A stretch of DNA of 64,000 nt. Source: Nannobrachium achirus. Taxonomy: Eukaryota > Chordata > Actinopteri > Myctophiformes > Myctophidae. The stretch's first letter is position 1; every line of letters starts with the position of its first letter. The notes beneath the pieces were generated by a model. The model was not told where the DNA came from and searched no databases. It saw only the letters and a list, made by a program, of their open reading frames with translations. Below, one piece after another: positions 59,040-64,000 of the stretch. Position numbers and translations under genes: made by a program. The stretch lies in NCBI GenBank assembly GCA_963921795.1, contig OY997645.1:16330352-16394351 (forward strand). Direction: 5' to 3'.

Positions 59040-59360
59040 AACTTAGCCATGATTAAACCTTGCACACCTCATGCATGGGAAAAAAACAGAGAAGAATGAG
59101 CTCTAAAAAATCCAATGCAATCCTGGATTGCATTTTTGTGGGTTTGTGCAGTTTGTTCACAGCTTTCAAACAAAAAAATCCGATTGGAAATCCGTTCAGG
59201 CATTCTTGAGATAATAGCCATTATGTTTTACACTGTTGTGAGCTTGGAGGTCTGCTACCTGAGTTGTATGGGGGTTGTATGGGGGTTAAACATGCAAAAT
59301 CGCGATTGAAATCATGTTCACTAGTTTTGATGGGGTCCAAAAAAAAAAAATCTAAAAATT
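59040..59360 (+). repeat. Dispersed repeat also found at 18590-18930
   Basis: Shared TTCACAGCTTTCAAACAAAA, GGAAATCCGTTCAGGCATTC, GCCATTATGTTTT and GGGGGTTAAACATGCAA. Here, but not at 18800, a single arm of the palindromic module (59231-59257) sits after CATTATGTTTT. Confidence 0.7.
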
Positions 59361-60173
59361 TTTTTCAAAAAATGCGCTAATATATCACGTGTATACACGT
59401 GATTGGCACAGAATGAGTTAAGCAGTTTCTTGGCTACCGCTCTAGTTGGCTCAGGACCGACTAACCACAGCGCCTTAAATCCTGTGCTTCCCTATACTTA
59501 ATATAATTAAAACCAAATCTAAATTGTAGTCTTTTCAGAATGGATGTAAGAACATAAAAGTTCACTTTCTGAATTAAATTAAATGAAAGTTGTAAACTTA
59601 ACCCACATCCATCAGTTCAACAAAACTAAAGATAAGATACATTGGCTCACGTTTGGGTTTGAGTGATGCTCACGCTAGTTTAACAGTAAAAAATTAAGAG
59701 GGATATTACTGAGGGGATGTGAATCTAATGTCCCTTTAATTGAAGTTCCTTTCCATCTTATATTACATTTGTAAACTGCAGCCAGCGGTTTTTGTTTGGT
59801 AGACACTAGACACGACCAAATCCAGCACTCCAATTGGCTATAACGTCCGCCCAGTCCAGGGGATCTTAACGTCCGCCCAGCCCATGGATCTGTAACCCTA
59901 CACCAGCCCATACACAGGGCGCGCAGCAGCGACAGCCTGCATTCTGCTACCTCCCCTCCTCTGTCCCTCTGCTCTCAAGACAAGTAGGAATAGGGAAGAA
60001 ATAGCCAACCAGCAACCAAGCTTTTCTTCTGGAATTAACAAACTAGAATCCACTGTTACTGGGCTAGCTAGCCGAGAGCCTGTAGCTAGCTAGCCGAGAG
60101 CCTGTATCTTACAAGAAGTTCGCGGCCCTTCGGGCCACTCACCTCTAGAGTTCACAGCAAGATACTGTCTGTC

Positions 60174-60263
<90 letters not shown>

Positions 60264-61045
60264 GCTAAAATGAAAACATTGAAATAATTAAAATAAAACA
60301 TTGGCAGGCCTATTATAGTAACAATAATAACACAATTAGGCCAAAACTTTTTTTTATCAAAAAATTTAAAAAAAAAAAAAAATGTAACTTTTTTTTTTAA
60401 TTAAAAAAAAAAAAAAAAAAAAAACGGGCGTGGACTCTAGATGTGAGCGGCCCGAAGGGCCGCGAACCTCTAGTTTCTTACATTTTGAGACATAACAGAG
60501 AACAGGCACACAGTGTAAATATGGGGAAAAGGATGAGAAATGGTGAGGAATGGCAGATAATTGCAAAGTGTTGCAAACTGTTTATTATGAAACCACAGTT
60601 AAATCACTTCTGATGGAAACTATCCAAATAATTTTGGCTGAAAATGGTCTCTTGCAAAAAAAGAAAAAAGGGGGAATTGTTGGTAAAATTATACATTCTC
60701 TCCCCCCCACCCCCCCCCCCCCCCCCCTCTCAGCTATTCATTTCATAAAGTCTTTGTTGTCAGAACCGTACTTTTTCAAAGAAGGGTCAAACCCCTGACA
60801 ATAAACGGTTATCATGGTCTGCATATAACAGGACTCAATGTATGTGTGAGCATGACTGAGTGCATGCATGAGTGACAGAGAGGTGTATGTGTGCATGTGC
60901 GTGTACATGTGTGTGTGCATGTGCGCGTGCGTGCGTGCGTGCGTGTGTATTTGCGTGTATGCGTGGGTGCGTGCGCGTGTGAGTGTGTGTCAGTGTGCTG
61001 AAAGGCGTCTCTGCTAATTGACAAGATGGCGCCAGCCTTGGTTCT

Positions 61046-61140
61046 AGGGATGGGTATCGTTTGGATTTTTACGATTCCGGTTCCGGTTCCGGTTCTGCTT
61101 ATCGGTTCCGGTTCCTAACGGTTCCTATTTCGGTTCCAAA
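61046..61140. mobile_element. Left end of a hAT-like element (TAGGGATGGGTATCG)
   Basis: TAGGGATGGGTATCGTTTGG followed by repeated GGTTCCGGTTCC motifs. No right end was recognised within 1 kb. Confidence 0.4.
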
Positions 61141-62021
61141 ATGGTTAAAAATATATATTTTTAGCCGAAACTGAATAGAGATTTTTTTTTTTTTTTATTA
61201 TACTGTATTTACACACATTATTTTTTAACATTCTTTATTTATTTATTTACTGGGTAATAAAAGGTAATATGTCTCCAGTTGCATAATTGCACATTTATGG
61301 CCTAATTGTGTTATTATTATCCTTACAACTAATTGACAAGCCAGCTCATGGTGGTGTTTAAGCATGTCATTGATAGACTCTCACACCACTGCTTCTACAG
61401 ATTCCTCCTTTCACACATAAATCCCTGCATTTTCCCCCTACATTCCTAGCTGCTTTCCCTGAACATATTGTACTTGCACGATGTACAATTAAACAAAACA
61501 TAATTTAATGCTATGACGCGAATTACATCATAGTACGTCCATTATAAACCTTCCGGCCGAAACACAGACTTACAAATAGTTCCACGGTGCAGTGGACTTA
61601 TGAGTGTAGTAGGCCTACTGTGTCCCCTGGTGGCACGGACAGTGTAGTGCAGACATTACCTTTCCCAGAACGGGACAGTAGTGCTGACATTATCTGGGAC
61701 TGTGTGCGTGTGCCAATGTTGTGTATTGTAACTGCGTCTTCTGTCAGCCCAGACTACACTGGACACCTTACACAATTGTTCCTGTTTCCTGAGTTATTAT
61801 TGCTGTCCGAACAAGTGTGCCTTTTTGTTCATGATAGATATTGACAATAAGGTATTGAAAACATTTTAATCGGATTTAAAACCTAAACCCTTATGTTGAT
61901 CAAATATAGAGCAGTCCTGCCTGGGCGCGAAGTCCTAGGAATGGAGCGGCCGCGAATTTCTAGTTACTATAATAGGCCTGCCAATGTTTGGGGAGAATTC
62001 ACTTTCAGTTTCATTTTAGCA

Positions 62022-62164
<143 letters not shown>

Positions 62165-62413
62165 AGTGGCCCGAACTCTAGAGGCGAGTGGCCCGAAGGC
62201 CCGCCGAACTTCTTGTAAGATACAGGCTCTCGGCTAGCTAGCACAGTAGCGCTAATGTTAGACCCTATGTCGCTCTGTGTATTAAACAGTGGATTCTAGT
62301 TTGGTTAATTCCAGAAGAAAAGCTTGGTGGCTGGTTGGCTATTTCTTCCCAATTCCTACTTGTCTTGAGACGGGGGAGCAGAGGGACAGGGAGGAGGGGA
62401 GGGTCGGAATTTT

Positions 62414-64000
62414 GATTGATTGAAACCTTTATTTATTCTCGAAAAGAGCATTGAGGTTCACCCTCATTTGCAATGCTGACGAGATTACATACAAAAAAGA
62501 TCAAAAATTAGCATACAAATATATAAAAAACAAAAACAAAAACATCATAGACATCATAGACATTTAGTAAGTTAAAAACAATTGCACACTGAGGTAGGGA
62601 GATCTAAGAGCATGTTATTAAATTGTCCATAGGATATTGGAGCATTAAGTTTTAACGTGAGTTGTAGAGTGTTCCATGAGACAGGGGCATCAAAACAGAA
62701 AGCTGATTTACCTAGTTCAGAGTGAATCGATGGAACCTCAAGTTGGAGCCAGTCACTTGAGCGGGTTTGGTAAGTATTCTTTTTCCAATCTATCAACATT
62801 CTAATATAGGGTGGTAATTTCCCGTCAATAACTTTAAAAATAAACTGGTACCAGTGTCTTGTTCTTCTCTCGGCAAGGGAAGGCCAACCTGCTCTCTCGT
62901 AGAGGGTGCAATGGTGGGTGTTGTAACTTTCACCAGTCATAAATCTCAGTGCTGAGTGGTATACTGTATCTAAGGGTAAAAGAGTAGTAGGGGCAGCATT
63001 TCTATAAATGACATCCCCATAATCTAATACAGACATGAAAACAGCTTCTACAATCCTTTTCCTACAGATCATAGGGAAGTTGACTTTGTTTCTATATAAA
63101 AAAACAATTTTCTGTCTGAGTTTGGTGGCTAGATCAGAGATGTGATATTTAAATGTAAGTTTTTCATCCAGCCAAATACCAAGATATTTATATTCGGTGA
63201 CTCTTTCAATGGGAGATCTACTAAAAGTGTTTATATGCAACCCATCATAGTTTATAGTTTTGGCTCTTGAAAATAGCATAAACTTTGTTTTATTTGAATT
63301 CAGAACTAACTTCAGTGAAATTAGAGCATCCTGCAGGGTATTAAAAGCCAGTTGAAGATTTTCCATGGCTAATTCAACGGAGCTAGCTGTACAGTAAATA
63401 ATGGTATCGTCAGCATAGAGATGGGATTGGCAATCTTTTAATTTGGACACTATATTATTTATATAAATGGTGAAGAGAACTGGACCTAACACCGAACCTT
63501 GAGGCACACCTTTGGTAACCTGCAAGAATTCAGATCGAGCATCCCCTCCTCTAACACACTGGCGCCTCTCAGATAGGTAGTCATTGAACCACCTATGGGC
63601 CACAATATCCAGACCAATATTTTTTAGTTTATCCAGCAGAAGGCTGTGATCTACCGTGTCAAACGCTTTGGAAAGGTCGACAAATAAGGCAGCACAGTGC
63701 TGTTTATTGTCTAAGGCTGTAGTAATATCATTTTTAACCAGAGTAACTGCTGAGATAGTACTATGATTAGTTCTAAAACCTGATTGCTGTGGGCTTAAAA
63801 TGGAAAATTTTGAGAGATATGGTTTGAGTTGGTTGTTTACCAGCGTTTCCAATATTTTAGCCAAACAAGGCAATTTTGAAATTGGCCTGTAATTATTAAG
63901 GTCCTCCCTATTACCACCTTTGAAAAGAGGGGTTACATGGGCCGTTTTCCACAAACTAGGGAAAACACCTTGACTAATTGAGAGATTTAATATATAAGTA
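62414..64000 (-). mobile_element. CR1/jockey-superfamily LINE with open reverse transcriptase frame, continues past the window
   Basis: A single minus-strand frame is open from the window edge (SISQGVFPSLWKTAHVTPLF) to a stop at 62572, about 475 residues. RT landmarks: NNYRPISKLP, LFVDLSKAFDTVDHSLLL (A), GVPQGSVLGPVLFTIYINN (B), LYADDTIIY (C, YADD catalytic), then KYLGIWLDEKL and the thumb/C-terminal region. The 3' tail is TTTCAATCAATCAAAA. No stop or frameshift is seen in the visible part, so the copy looks young. Confidence 0.9.

Overview
The window is nuclear DNA of a teleost fish (species not resolved). Two spliced vertebrate genes sit in a background of long CA/GT microsatellites, fish non-LTR retrotransposons (L2, L1, RTE-like and CR1/jockey-superfamily copies with TCAA-type tails), tRNA-derived SINE pieces and very many short non-autonomous DNA transposons. 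No rRNA, CRISPR, operon or other prokaryotic feature is present.

Layout. 1-4373: intergenic DNA with a 5'-truncated LINE and a hAT-like element. 4374-7304: a three-copy duplication of the DNA upstream of hspa13, interleaved with GGAC/GTCC tetranucleotide arrays, a telomere-like TTAGGG block and a 37-bp minisatellite. 7461-11161 (+): hspa13 (STCH), five exons giving 442 residues in one consistent frame, a microsomal HSP70-type ATPase. 11162-14928: intergenic DNA and the facing 3' UTRs of the two convergent genes. 14929-51959 (-): fourteen exons of gdpd5 (GDE2), a six-pass membrane glycerophosphodiester phosphodiesterase. They join in frame to 546 codons plus stop. The N-terminal coding exon (about 40 residues) was not found and probably lies beyond position 64000. 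51960-64000: the first intron or upstream region, with an RTE-like LINE, a 3.6-kb DNA transposon with 8-bp target duplications and a cysteine-rich ORF, a long inverted repeat, and a LINE with an open reverse transcriptase frame running off the window edge.

The most unusual items are these. (1) A short palindromic module of about 35-75 bp, with arms like AGATCTACAAGCTCACA and its complement, occurs about 20 times. It sits inside several unrelated MITE families and is present or absent between otherwise matching copies. (2) In the gdpd5 protein the catalytic HRG motif reads HQG and the second catalytic His (HD) reads RD, so this paralogue may be a pseudo-enzyme. (3) Several gdpd5 splice sites lie directly against long dinucleotide repeats: (UG)69 or (UC)n before acceptors and (CA)n after a donor. 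(4) A complete DNA transposon at 54957-58603 carries an unclassified Cys-rich protein. (5) A repeat family is packed with perfect CCATATATGG (SRF CArG-type) decamers.

Hspa13 is expected to act in the ER/microsomal lumen and GDE2 at the cell surface. Nothing in the sequence suggests that the two work together; they are simply tail-to-tail neighbours.
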